From NCBI GenBank assembly GCA_016189825.1, contig JACPRR010000161.1, forward strand, positions 1-5,045: 5,045 bases of DNA. Direction: 5' to 3'. Origin of the DNA: Chloroflexota bacterium. GTDB lineage: Bacteria; Chloroflexota; Dehalococcoidia; JACPPY01. Position 1 is the first letter of the stretch. The number at the start of each line of letters is the position of its first letter. The notes beneath the pieces were generated by a model. The model was not told the origin of the DNA. It saw only the letters and a list, made by a program, of their open reading frames with translations, and did no database searches. Positions 1 to 5,045 of this stretch are shown here, piece by piece. The position numbers and the translations under genes were made by a program.

Positions 1-17
1 AGTGGATTATTCACCAT
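1..17 (-). CDS. Possible start of a downstream gene, cut by the window edge
   Basis: Downstream of the pheT stop codon the minus strand shows AGGA (22-25) followed by AATT and an ATG at 15-17. The frame then reads M-V-N-N-P and leaves the window. The spacing from AGGA to ATG is only four bases. A GTG directly after the ATG (12-14) would be better spaced. The 28 bases between the pheT stop and this ATG contain no terminator-like hairpin, so the gene would probably be cotranscribed with pheT. Five codons do not allow any product to be named. It may also be a chance match. Confidence 0.4.
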
Positions 18-45
18 AATTTCCTGCGTTTGTATTAGAGCGCTA

Positions 46-2442
46 CTATGCCCTCAAGGTGGCGCGGAACCTGCTGGAGAGGACTTCAAGCATCTTCCCC
101 TGCACCTTGTTGACCTCTTCGTCGGTCAGCGTGTGATCGCTCTGGTAGATAACACGGAAGGCGATTGACCTCTTCCCCTTTTCCACCCGGTCACCCTCAT
201 ACACATCGAAGAGCGTTACGTCGCTCACCAGTGGTTGGCTCTTCACCACATCACTTATGTCAAGGTAGCGCACGCCGGCATCCACAACCAGCGCAATGTC
301 CCGCACTACGCTCGGGAAGCGTGGCAGCGGCTCGTACCGGCATTCCCCGGATACCGCACTCAGCAACCTGTGGAGGTCCACCTCGGCCAGGTAGATTGGC
401 CCGTTGGCATCGAACGCCTCCACCACTCGCGCATGCACCTCGCCCATGATGCCCAGCTCGGCGAGACCAGCCATGATCCGCGCACATCTTCCCGTTCGCA
501 TACCGGGATCGGCAACAGCGACGAAAGTGGCGTCTACTCCGAGCCGGTCAAGGGCCGCTTCGACTATCCCCTTGGCGTCGAAGAAGTCGGCGGGAACATC
601 CTTGACCCTCCACGACGTCGGATGCCGGGAACCGTAAAGCATGACAGCCAGCGTTTCCACCTCGCTGGGCAATTCGCCCTCCCGGCGCAGATAGACCTTG
701 CCGATTTCAAAAAGGCCGATCCTGTCTTCATACCGCTGGTTTGCGGCCACCGTTGCCAGCAGCCTCGGCCGCAACGAGATGCGCAGGCACTCGTACTCCT
801 TGCTCATGGGGTTCGCGATCATTACCGGCGTCGGACCTGGCAAGCTGCCGTCGACGCTGACCTTCCTCAGATTCTCGATACTGGTCAACGAATAGGTGAT
901 CACCTCTTGCAGGCCGCATGCGGTGAGGACCGCGCGCAGTTTCTCCTTGAGCACCAGGGCGGGAGCGGGCCGGTAGGCAGGTACCGGAGCGCATATCATT
1001 GTGGTGGGGATATTGTCGTACCCGATGATCCGAGCGATCTCCTCCACCAGATCGGCGCTCTGCTTCACGTCGGTCCGCCAGTATGGCACTGACACGCTCA
1101 TCCCGTCGCCAGAGACAGCCCGGCAAACAAATCCCAGCGACTCGAGCGTCTTTTTCGTCGTCTCCAGCCCTACGTCCATGCCGAGCAATCTGTTCACGTC
1201 TCTGCTGCGCAGTGGGATCGGTTGCTCCGCCTTCTCTCCGGGAAAAGCGTCAATGTAACCGGCCGCCGCCTCGCCTCCCGCGGTCTCCGCTATCAACTGC
1301 GTCGCCCGGCGCAGGGCGTGGACAGCCAACTCGGCGGGAAGGCCCTTCTCGAATCGCATCGAAGCTTCGCTCCGCATGTTGAGCGCGCCGGCGGTACGCC
1401 GTATCGAAGCCTGACTGAAATTGGCCGATTCGAGGAGCACTGACGTCGTGCTATCGGAAACCTCGCTATTAAGACCGCCCATGACCCCGGCTACCGCCAC
1501 GGCGCGTTTCGAATCGGCGATGACAAGCATGCCCGGGCCCAGCTCGCGGCTGACGCCGTCCAGGGATATCATGGTCTCTCCCTCGACGGCGCGGCGGACG
1601 ATGATCTGCTTCTCCGAAATATTGTCCAGGTCGAATGCGTGCAGGGGTTGGCCGAATTCCAGCATCACATAGTTCGTCGCATCGACCACATTGTTTATCG
1701 ACCTCATCCCGCAGGCCTCCAGGCGGCGCTGCAACCACCGTGGCGAAGGGCCTATTTTGACGCCGCGTATCACACTGGCGCAATACCTCGCACACAGGTC
1801 AGGGGCTTCGATACGCACTTTCGCCAGGAACATGGCAGAGGTAGCGCCCTCTTTGTAGATGGGGACGGGCGGACGCACCGTCTGCCCGCTGAGGGCGGCG
1901 ATCTCTCGGGCAACCCCGAGGACGGAAAGGCAATCAGGCCGGTTTGGGGTTACCTCAACGTCGAGAATAGTCTCTCCCAGGTACTCGCGCAGGGGTTGTC
2001 CTAAGGGCGCATCGCCGGGCAGCACGAAAATGCCTTCGTGGCTATCCGATAAGCCTAGCTCCTTCTCGGAGCAGACCATGCCCTCGGATACGACCCCTCG
2101 TATCCTGGCAGGTTTCAACGTCGCCGCCTGACCGGTGTGGCCGTCGATCAACCGGGCCCCCACGGAGGCGAAAGCGATCTTCTGTCCCGCTTGCACGTTC
2201 GGCGCGCCGCACACCACAATCTGTTTCGCATCTCCCAGATCGACGGTCACCAGCGTGAGCCGGTCGGCGTTCGGGTGGGGCCGAACATCAGCAACGAGAC
2301 CGATCCTCACATTGTCCCAGGACTCTCCAATCACATCGACATGCCCTACCTCGAGCCCTGCCTGAGTCAGCTTTTCGTTCAGGCCTTCAAGAGGTAGCAC
2401 CAGGTCGACATACTCTTTCGCCCAGGAGAGTGGAACACGCAT
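46..2442 (-). CDS. pheT: Phenylalanyl-tRNA synthetase beta subunit (PheT)
   Basis: PheT is the large subunit of the cytosolic alpha2beta2 enzyme that charges tRNA-Phe. It contributes tRNA binding and the editing site that removes Tyr-tRNA-Phe. The 798-residue length is normal for bacterial PheT. Visible in order: the N-terminal PLSW segment; an OB-fold tRNA-binding domain at about 40-150 with the signature PHPNADRL (55-62) and VVCGAPN (76-82); the B3/B4 editing region at about 210-390 with [21 protein letters not shown] (251-271); the B5 region at about 405-480 with [22 protein letters not shown] (455-476), whose acidic residues bind metal in the family; the catalytic-like fold to about 700; and a C-terminal ferredoxin-like anticodon-binding domain at about 705-798 ([14 protein letters not shown]). 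The ATG start has AGGGAG eight bases upstream, overlapping the pheS stop codon; the gene gap is 12 bases, so the two subunits are probably translated in a coupled way. No frameshift or missing domain is apparent. Confidence 0.98.
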   Translation of the reverse strand: MRVPLSWAKEYVDLVLPLEGLNEKLTQAGLEVGHVDVIGESWDNVRIGLVADVRPHPNADRLTLVTVDLGDAKQIVVCGAPNVQAGQKIAFASVGARLIDGHTGQAATLKPARIRGVVSEGMVCSEKELGLSDSHEGIFVLPGDAPLGQPLREYLGETILDVEVTPNRPDCLSVLGVAREIAALSGQTVRPPVPIYKEGATSAMFLAKVRIEAPDLCARYCASVIRGVKIGPSPRWLQRRLEACGMRSINNVVDATNYVMLEFGQPLHAFDLDNISEKQIIVRRAVEGETMISLDGVSRELGPGMLVIADSKRAVAVAGVMGGLNSEVSDSTTSVLLESANFSQASIRRTAGALNMRSEASMRFEKGLPAELAVHALRRATQLIAETAGGEAAAGYIDAFPGEKAEQPIPLRSRDVNRLLGMDVGLETTKKTLESLGFVCRAVSGDGMSVSVPYWRTDVKQSADLVEEIARIIGYDNIPTTMICAPVPAYRPAPALVLKEKLRAVLTACGLQEVITYSLTSIENLRKVSVDGSLPGPTPVMIANPMSKEYECLRISLRPRLLATVAANQRYEDRIGLFEIGKVYLRREGELPSEVETLAVMLYGSRHPTSWRVKDVPADFFDAKGIVEAALDRLGVDATFVAVADPGMRTGRCARIMAGLAELGIMGEVHARVVEAFDANGPIYLAEVDLHRLLSAVSGECRYEPLPRFPSVVRDIALVVDAGVRYLDISDVVKSQPLVSDVTLFDVYEGDRVEKGKRSIAFRVIYQSDHTLTDEEVNKVQGKMLEVLSSRFRATLRA

Positions 2443-2454
2443 CAGGATGGCTCC

Positions 2455-3495
2455 CTAGAACTTCCTCAGAAACCTGAAATCGTTGCTGTAGAAATGGCGG
2501 ATGTCCTCCACACCATAGCGAAGCATCGGAATGCGCTCCACACCCATGCCAAACGCGAAACCGCTATGTGTCTCCGGATCGCATCCCATGCGGCGCAGTA
2601 CTTCAGGATGGACCATGCCTGCGCCCAGTATCTCGATCCACCCGCTCCCCTTGCAGAGTCGACAGCCGGCCCCCTTGCATGCGAAGCAGTCTATTGCCAT
2701 CTCGACGCCGGGCTCGACAAATGGGAAGTAGTCGCAACGGAAACGGGCCTTCCGGTCGGCGCCGAAGAGCCGCCGCGCGAACTCGTAGAGTGTTCCCTTG
2801 AGGTCGGCCATCGTGATCCCGGTGTCGATAGCAAGGCCCTCGACCTGGTGGAACATCCACTCATGGGTGGCATCAGTGGCTTCGTAGCGGTACACCTTCC
2901 CCGGGAAGACTGCTCTAACCGGCGGCCGTCGCTCTTCCATCGTCCTGATCTGCATTGGAGATGTATGCGTGCGCAGGAGGACCCTTTGATCGCTCTGCGC
3001 GATGGACTGGTCCACCCACAGGGTGGCCCACATGTCCCGGGCAGGATGGTCCCGGGGGATGTTGAGAGCCTCGAAGTTGTAATACTCGGACTCAACCTCC
3101 GGGCCCTCAACGACTTCGAAGCCCATGGCAGCGAATACCTGGCAGACCTCGGCGACCGCCTGTGTGGTGGGATGGAGGCGGCCCAGTGCAAAAGGATGAC
3201 CGGGCAATGTTACGTCCAGGCTCTCGGAGGCGATGGCGGCGGCTAGCTCGGCCTCCTTGAGGCTTTCGAGCTTCTGCCTGTAAGCCTCCTCAAGAAGAGT
3301 CTTCACCTCGTTCGCGCGGGCGCCTGCCTGTTTCCTTTCCTCCAACGACAGCGCCGGCAGGCCGCGCAACGCCTCCATGACCGCGCTCTTCTTGCCGAGA
3401 TGGGCGATGCGCCATGCCTCGATCTTCTTCAGATCGGCTACTGCACGCAGATCATCCTCGGCCCTGGTTTTCGCCTCTTCAATCCTGCGGAGCAT
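2455..3495 (-). CDS. pheS: Phenylalanyl-tRNA synthetase alpha subunit (PheS)
   Basis: PheS is the catalytic subunit that activates phenylalanine with ATP and transfers it to tRNA-Phe. From this ATG it has 346 residues, the usual length. Residues 1 to about 95 are charged and helical, fitting the N-terminal coiled coil. The class II core follows: HPARDMW (150-156), THTSPMQIR (176-184), motif 2 around [22 protein letters not shown] (196-217), and motif 3 [17 protein letters not shown] (312-328). Four cysteines in CFAC and CRLC (270, 273, 278, 281) form a zinc-knuckle-like insert found in a subset of bacterial PheS. The start is uncertain. The frame is open upstream to 3639, inside rplT, but family alignment favours MLRRIEEAK at 3495. 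A GTG at 3504 is a close alternative. Neither has a good Shine-Dalgarno, so translation may depend on coupling to the small upstream frame at 3501-3548. An attenuator-like hairpin lies just upstream. Confidence 0.96.
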   Translation of the reverse strand: MLRRIEEAKTRAEDDLRAVADLKKIEAWRIAHLGKKSAVMEALRGLPALSLEERKQAGARANEVKTLLEEAYRQKLESLKEAELAAAIASESLDVTLPGHPFALGRLHPTTQAVAEVCQVFAAMGFEVVEGPEVESEYYNFEALNIPRDHPARDMWATLWVDQSIAQSDQRVLLRTHTSPMQIRTMEERRPPVRAVFPGKVYRYEATDATHEWMFHQVEGLAIDTGITMADLKGTLYEFARRLFGADRKARFRCDYFPFVEPGVEMAIDCFACKGAGCRLCKGSGWIEILGAGMVHPEVLRRMGCDPETHSGFAFGMGVERIPMLRYGVEDIRHFYSNDFRFLRKF

Positions 3496-3500
3496 GTCGT

Positions 3501-3548
3501 TCACGGCTTTGTCAACCCAGAAGAAAACGGGTGAGGCAGATTGTTCAC
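3501..3548 (-). CDS. Candidate leader mini-ORF upstream of pheS (15 codons)
   Basis: A GTG-started frame encodes [15 protein letters not shown] and stops at TGA. GAGG (3555-3558) lies six bases before the GTG, a usable Shine-Dalgarno. The stop overlaps the alternative pheS start at 3504 as GTGA, the classic geometry for translational coupling. The frame begins in the loop of the terminator-like hairpin and reads through its whole 3' arm, so a ribosome on it would prevent that hairpin from forming. There is only one Phe codon, so it does not look like a pheM-type peptide that senses charged tRNA-Phe by stalling. With so few codons this may be chance; it is listed because pheS has no clear Shine-Dalgarno of its own. 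Confidence 0.25.
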   Translation of the reverse strand: MNNLPHPFSSGLTKP

Positions 3549-3566
3549 TCCTGACCTCACCCGTCT
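3519..3566 (-). terminator. Intrinsic terminator / attenuator between rplT and pheS
   Basis: On the minus strand the arms ACGGGTGAGG (3555-3564) and CCTCACCCGT (3527-3536) are perfectly complementary over 10 bp. A G-U and an A-U pair extend the base of the stem. The loop is 18 bases. The 3' arm runs directly into TTTCTTCT, an interrupted U tract. This is the architecture of a Rho-independent terminator. Its position inside an operon, about 25-30 bases before pheS, argues for partial termination or regulated attenuation that sets synthetase output below ribosomal protein output. E. coli pheST is attenuated at the same place in the operon, but by a leader peptide rich in Phe. No T-box consensus was seen here. 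Confidence 0.75.
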
Positions 3567-3604
3567 GACATTCGATCGCGAGTAAACGGTTTCCTGAAAA
3601 ACCT

Positions 3605-3967
3605 CTATGCTGCCTGCACCTGTTCCTTTGCCAGAGCAACGAGTTTGGAGAAGGCTGCGCTATCCCTGACGGCCATGTCGGCGAGCACCTTGCGGTCGAG
3701 GTCCACGTTGGCCTTCTTTAACCCCTCGATGAAGCGACCGTACGGCATATCGCAAGCCCTGCACGCCGCATTTATGCGCGTGATCCAGAGCCGCCGCATA
3801 TCGCCCTTGCGTTCCCTGCGGTGAGCATAGGCGTAGCTGAGCGCATGCACCATGGACTCGTGGGCCCGTTTGAACAGGCGATGCCGCTGTCCTCGATGGC
3901 CCTTGGTCAGGGCTAGAACGCCCTTATGGTGACGCCTGGCCTTGACGCCTCCCTTTACCCTTGGCAC
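3605..3967 (-). CDS. rplT: 50S ribosomal protein uL20 (L20)
   Basis: uL20 binds 23S rRNA early in assembly of the large ribosomal subunit. In several bacteria it also represses its own operon by binding the mRNA. The 120-residue protein is full length. It starts MPRVKGG and has a very basic helical N-terminal half with [16 protein letters not shown] (24-39). The family signature [13 protein letters not shown] lies at 58-70, followed by the globular C-terminal RNA-binding domain with [22 protein letters not shown] (79-100). The start is GTG, supported by AGGAGG (3976-3981) eight bases upstream, the clearest ribosome binding site in the operon after that of infC. It ends in TAG, and 109 bases separate it from the pheS ATG. 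No internal damage is visible. Confidence 0.98.
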   Translation of the reverse strand: MPRVKGGVKARRHHKGVLALTKGHRGQRHRLFKRAHESMVHALSYAYAHRRERKGDMRRLWITRINAACRACDMPYGRFIEGLKKANVDLDRKVLADMAVRDSAAFSKLVALAKEQVQAA

Positions 3968-4019
3968 GGAATTATCCTCCTGAGATCAATCATGGAATTG
4001 GTGACGTGAGTGAACTGGG

Positions 4020-4036
4020 CCCTTGTCCCTCAAGGG
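4020..4036 (-). promoter_or_regulatory. Small hairpin in the rpmI-rplT spacer
   Basis: The minus strand reads CCCTTG AGGGA CAAGGG, a perfect 6-bp stem with a five-base loop. It begins two bases after the rpmI stop codon. There is no U tract after it, so it is not an intrinsic terminator. It could be an RNA processing or stability element, or part of an uL20 binding site, since uL20 regulates this operon in other bacteria. Its sequence gives no direct link to a known uL20 site. The rest of the 71-base spacer holds the rplT ribosome binding site and nothing else recognised. Confidence 0.4.
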
Positions 4037-4038
4037 TT

Positions 4039-4239
4039 TCAGGCACCGTAAGGGATGAGCCGGCTGACCCGTAACCTGTCCTTGGTGCTCACCGAAACAA
4101 GGGAAGAATACTGCCTCTTCACCCTCTTCGGCTTGTTGCGGCGAAGGTGGCTGCTGCCCCCTTTGGTCCTGAGTATCTTCCCGTTCTTGGTGACTCTGAA
4201 ACGGGCCTTCGCCCCCTTGTGGGGTTTCAACTTCGGCAT
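4039..4239 (-). CDS. rpmI: 50S ribosomal protein bL35 (L35)
   Basis: bL35 is a small basic protein of the large ribosomal subunit. The 66-residue product starts MPKLKPHKGAKARFRVTKNG, the family's characteristic N terminus, and continues with a Lys/Arg-rich body (HLRRNKPKRVKRQ) and the C-terminal segment VSRLIPYGA. The ATG at 4239 was chosen over an in-frame GTG at 4245 for two reasons: AGGAG (4249-4253) is nine bases from the ATG but only three from the GTG, and family members begin MPK. The Shine-Dalgarno overlaps the infC TAG stop and the gene gap is 12 bases, so translation is probably coupled to infC. Length and composition are ordinary. Confidence 0.97.
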   Translation of the reverse strand: MPKLKPHKGAKARFRVTKNGKILRTKGGSSHLRRNKPKRVKRQYSSLVSVSTKDRLRVSRLIPYGA

Positions 4240-4251
4240 GGACACGAACTC

Positions 4252-4857
4252 CTAAGCGATGACGCCAGTTTTTTCTACCGGTTTTTCGGCCGGCTTCGCA
4301 GCCGGCTTGGCCGCCGGCTCCTTCTTCGGAGCCCTCGCAGCCTCTCTCGCCTGCTTCGAGGGAGCGAAAATCACTCCCAGGGTATTCCCTTCCATCGCAG
4401 GCGGCCTGTCCGGGACCGCCACATCCTTCAACGTTTCGCCAACTCGTTGGAGCAGCACCCACCCTCTATCCTGATGGGCCATCTCCCTGCCCCGGAAGAC
4501 CACTATTACTTTTATCTTGTCTCCCTCGGCGAGCATCTTCCTGGCATTGCGGAGCTTTGCCTCCAAGTCATGGTCTCCGATCTTGGGCCTTACCTTCACC
4601 TCTCGCACCTGGCTCAGGTGTTGTCCCTTCTTCGCAAGCCGTTCCTTCTTCGACTGTTCGTACTTCAATCTCCCGTAGTCGACAATACGACACACCGGGG
4701 GCTGCGCGGTTGGCGCCACTTCCACCAGATCCAGGCCGCGTTCTCTGGCCAGAGCCAGGGCCTGCGACAGAGGCATGATGCCCAATTGCTTTCCTTCTTC
4801 GTCGACAACCCGCACCTCCCGGGCCCGGATCCATTGGTTCACGCGCAGTTTAAGTAT
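4252..4857 (-). CDS. infC: Translation initiation factor IF3, probable AUA start
   Basis: IF3 binds the 30S subunit, blocks premature 50S joining and rejects non-canonical start codons and wrong initiator tRNA. The predicted protein has 201 residues. The N-terminal domain holds VNQWIRAREVRVVDEEGKQLG (6-26) and the IF3 signature PVCRIVDYG (54-62). A Lys-rich linker follows. The C-terminal domain holds VREVKVRP (84-91), HDLEAKLRNA (96-105) and VVFRGREMAHQ (119-129). About 35 extra residues rich in Ala, Lys, Pro and Glu follow from about 167, with a repeated AKPA-type pattern, probably disordered. The first conventional start, GTG at 4842, lies 23 bases from the only Shine-Dalgarno. An ATA at 4857 lies eight bases from GGAGGAG (4866-4872), and the frame is closed by TAG at 4873-4875. 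AUA is therefore the likely start, matching the AUU/AUC/AUA-type starts known for infC. The gene is certain; the exact start is inferred. Confidence 0.96.
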   Translation of the reverse strand: MLKLRVNQWIRAREVRVVDEEGKQLGIMPLSQALALARERGLDLVEVAPTAQPPVCRIVDYGRLKYEQSKKERLAKKGQHLSQVREVKVRPKIGDHDLEAKLRNARKMLAEGDKIKVIVVFRGREMAHQDRGWVLLQRVGETLKDVAVPDRPPAMEGNTLGVIFAPSKQAREAARAPKKEPAAKPAAKPAEKPVEKTGVIA

Positions 4858-4864
4858 AGGCTGT

Positions 4865-4874
4865 TCTCCTCCCT
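4865..4874 (-). promoter_or_regulatory. Strong Shine-Dalgarno that sets the infC start
   Basis: The minus strand reads AGGGAGGAGA, a long match to the 16S anti-Shine-Dalgarno. Counting from GGAGGAG (4866-4872), the spacing is eight bases to ATA (4857), 17 to CTG (4848) and 23 to GTG (4842). Only the ATA has standard spacing. A strong ribosome binding site paired with a poor start codon is typical of infC genes that are repressed by their own product. Confidence 0.8.
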
Positions 4875-4882
4875 AAGGGCGG

Positions 4883-4911
4883 CACGTTCCGCGCATAGTT
4901 ATCCGAACGTG
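4883..4911 (-). repeat. 7-bp perfect inverted repeat at the infC transcription start
   Basis: CACGTTC and GAACGTG form perfect arms separated by 15 bases (4905-4911 and 4883-4889). The first arm begins immediately after the -10 hexamer and covers the expected transcription start. If transcription begins at about 4905, most of the first arm is not in the RNA, which favours a DNA operator over an RNA hairpin. If it begins nearer 4911, the element would be a 5'-end stem-loop. Arms this short could also occur by chance. Confidence 0.35.
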
Positions 4912-4941
4912 AATATAGCATACTGAGGGCCGCCAAATCAA
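4912..4941 (-). promoter_or_regulatory. Sigma-70 type promoter for the infC operon
   Basis: The -35 box is TTGATT (4936-4941), matching TTGACA at four of six bases. The -10 box is TATATT (4912-4917), matching TATAAT at five of six. The spacer is 18 bases. A TG one base upstream of the -10 (4919-4920) makes it an extended -10 promoter, which compensates for the imperfect -35. The expected transcription start is near 4905, giving an infC leader of about 48 bases. That is too short to hold a long uL20-binding leader of the Bacillus type. Confidence 0.7.
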
Positions 4942-4967
4942 ACGGGCGGGCCCACGGCCGTCCGCTC
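4935..4967 (-). terminator. GC-rich hairpin with T-rich tail, possible terminator of an upstream gene
   Basis: On the minus strand CGGACGG (4958-4964) pairs with CCGCCCG (4943-4949) with one A-C mismatch and an eight-base loop. Three weaker pairs (G-U, A-U, G-U) can extend it. TTTGATTT follows (4935-4942). It could end transcription from a gene to the right, such as the thrS often found upstream of infC. The T-rich tail doubles as the infC -35 region. The interior also holds the palindromes GGGCCC and ACGGCCGT, so other folds are possible. The U tract is interrupted, so termination may be weak. Confidence 0.4.
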
Positions 4968-4973
4968 CACAAA

Positions 4974-5045
4974 TGTTATGTCCCTTCAATAAATCATGAG
5001 TCCATTTTAGGACTTCTCAATCGTCCCGCGGGTATGATGGAGACA
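4974..5045. other. Non-coding upstream region with GTCC/GGAC repeats; possible insertion-sequence end
   Basis: This stretch contrasts with the GC-rich hairpin beside it. On the plus strand it starts TGTTATGTCC and carries two related blocks exactly 20 bases apart, GTCCCTTCAA (4980-4989) and GTCCATTTTA (5000-5009). A third GTCC lies at 5023. The second block is half of the palindrome AGTCC-ATTTTA-GGACT (4999-5014). A TATGAT hexamer (5033-5038) on the plus strand could be a -10 for a gene leaving to the right. TGT at a boundary with repeated protein-binding blocks resembles the terminal region of some insertion sequences, but neither transposase nor the other end is in the window. No coding frame can be assigned on either strand. 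Confidence 0.3.

Noticed and set aside
1..45. Terminator after pheT
   Set aside because: No stem with a U tract is visible. The segment instead holds a possible ribosome binding site and start codon for another gene.
3501..3604. T-box riboswitch upstream of pheS
   Set aside because: The spacer is only about 100 bases and lacks the conserved T-box AGGGTGG-type antiterminator sequence and the long specifier stem.
3496..3639. N-terminal extension of pheS to the ATG at 3639
   Set aside because: It would overlap rplT, translate through the attenuator hairpin and add 48 residues with no counterpart in PheS. The coiled-coil start MLRRIEEAK fits the family.
4240..4245. GTG start for rpmI at 4245
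   Set aside because: It is only three bases from the Shine-Dalgarno, and bL35 proteins begin MPK, matching the ATG at 4239.
4147..4926. 259-codon open frame on the plus strand opposite infC and rpmI
   Set aside because: It lies antisense to two certain genes, has no recognisable domain, and owes its length to GC-rich codon bias. The same applies to the 285-codon plus-strand frame at 235-1092 opposite pheT and the 250-codon frame at 2494-3246 opposite pheS.
5007..5045. C-terminal end of an upstream gene such as thrS on the minus strand
   Set aside because: One frame is open from the edge to TAA at 5007-5009 (CLHHTRGTIEKS), but it does not resemble the ThrRS C terminus I would expect, and another frame is also open to a TGA. 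There is not enough sequence to call a gene.

Overview
The window is one minus-strand gene cluster, read from right to left: infC, rpmI, rplT, pheS, pheT. It encodes initiation factor IF3, ribosomal proteins bL35 and uL20, and both subunits of phenylalanyl-tRNA synthetase. This gene order is conserved in many bacteria. All five genes look intact. Protein wording in PheT and PheS, with the Ala/Lys/Pro tail on IF3 and the moderately high GC, resembles Chloroflexota of the Dehalococcoidia type. That assignment is from memory of related proteins, and a deep Firmicute is the main alternative.

Layout from the right edge. Positions 4974-5045 are relatively AT-rich, hold no assignable gene, and carry GTCC/GGAC repeats that could be the end of an insertion sequence or an operator. 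Positions 4935-4967 form a GC-rich hairpin with a T-rich tail. A good extended -10 promoter (4912-4941) follows, then a short leader with a 7-bp inverted repeat, a strong Shine-Dalgarno and infC. The spacing points to an AUA start codon for infC, the rare-start arrangement by which IF3 represses itself in other bacteria. infC to rpmI is 12 bases and pheS to pheT is 12 bases, each with the Shine-Dalgarno overlapping the previous stop codon. rpmI and rplT are separated by 71 bases containing a small perfect hairpin.

The most informative regulatory region is the 109-base gap between rplT and pheS. It contains a near-perfect intrinsic terminator, apparently an attenuator separating the ribosomal genes from the synthetase genes. 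A 15-codon reading frame runs through its 3' arm and ends in a GTGA overlap with a possible pheS start. Downstream of pheT a Shine-Dalgarno and ATG at the left edge suggest another gene running off the window.

Together the genes serve translation: IF3 for initiation fidelity, bL35 and uL20 for the large subunit, PheST for charging tRNA-Phe. No new enzymatic system is visible. The points of interest are in the non-coding control regions.
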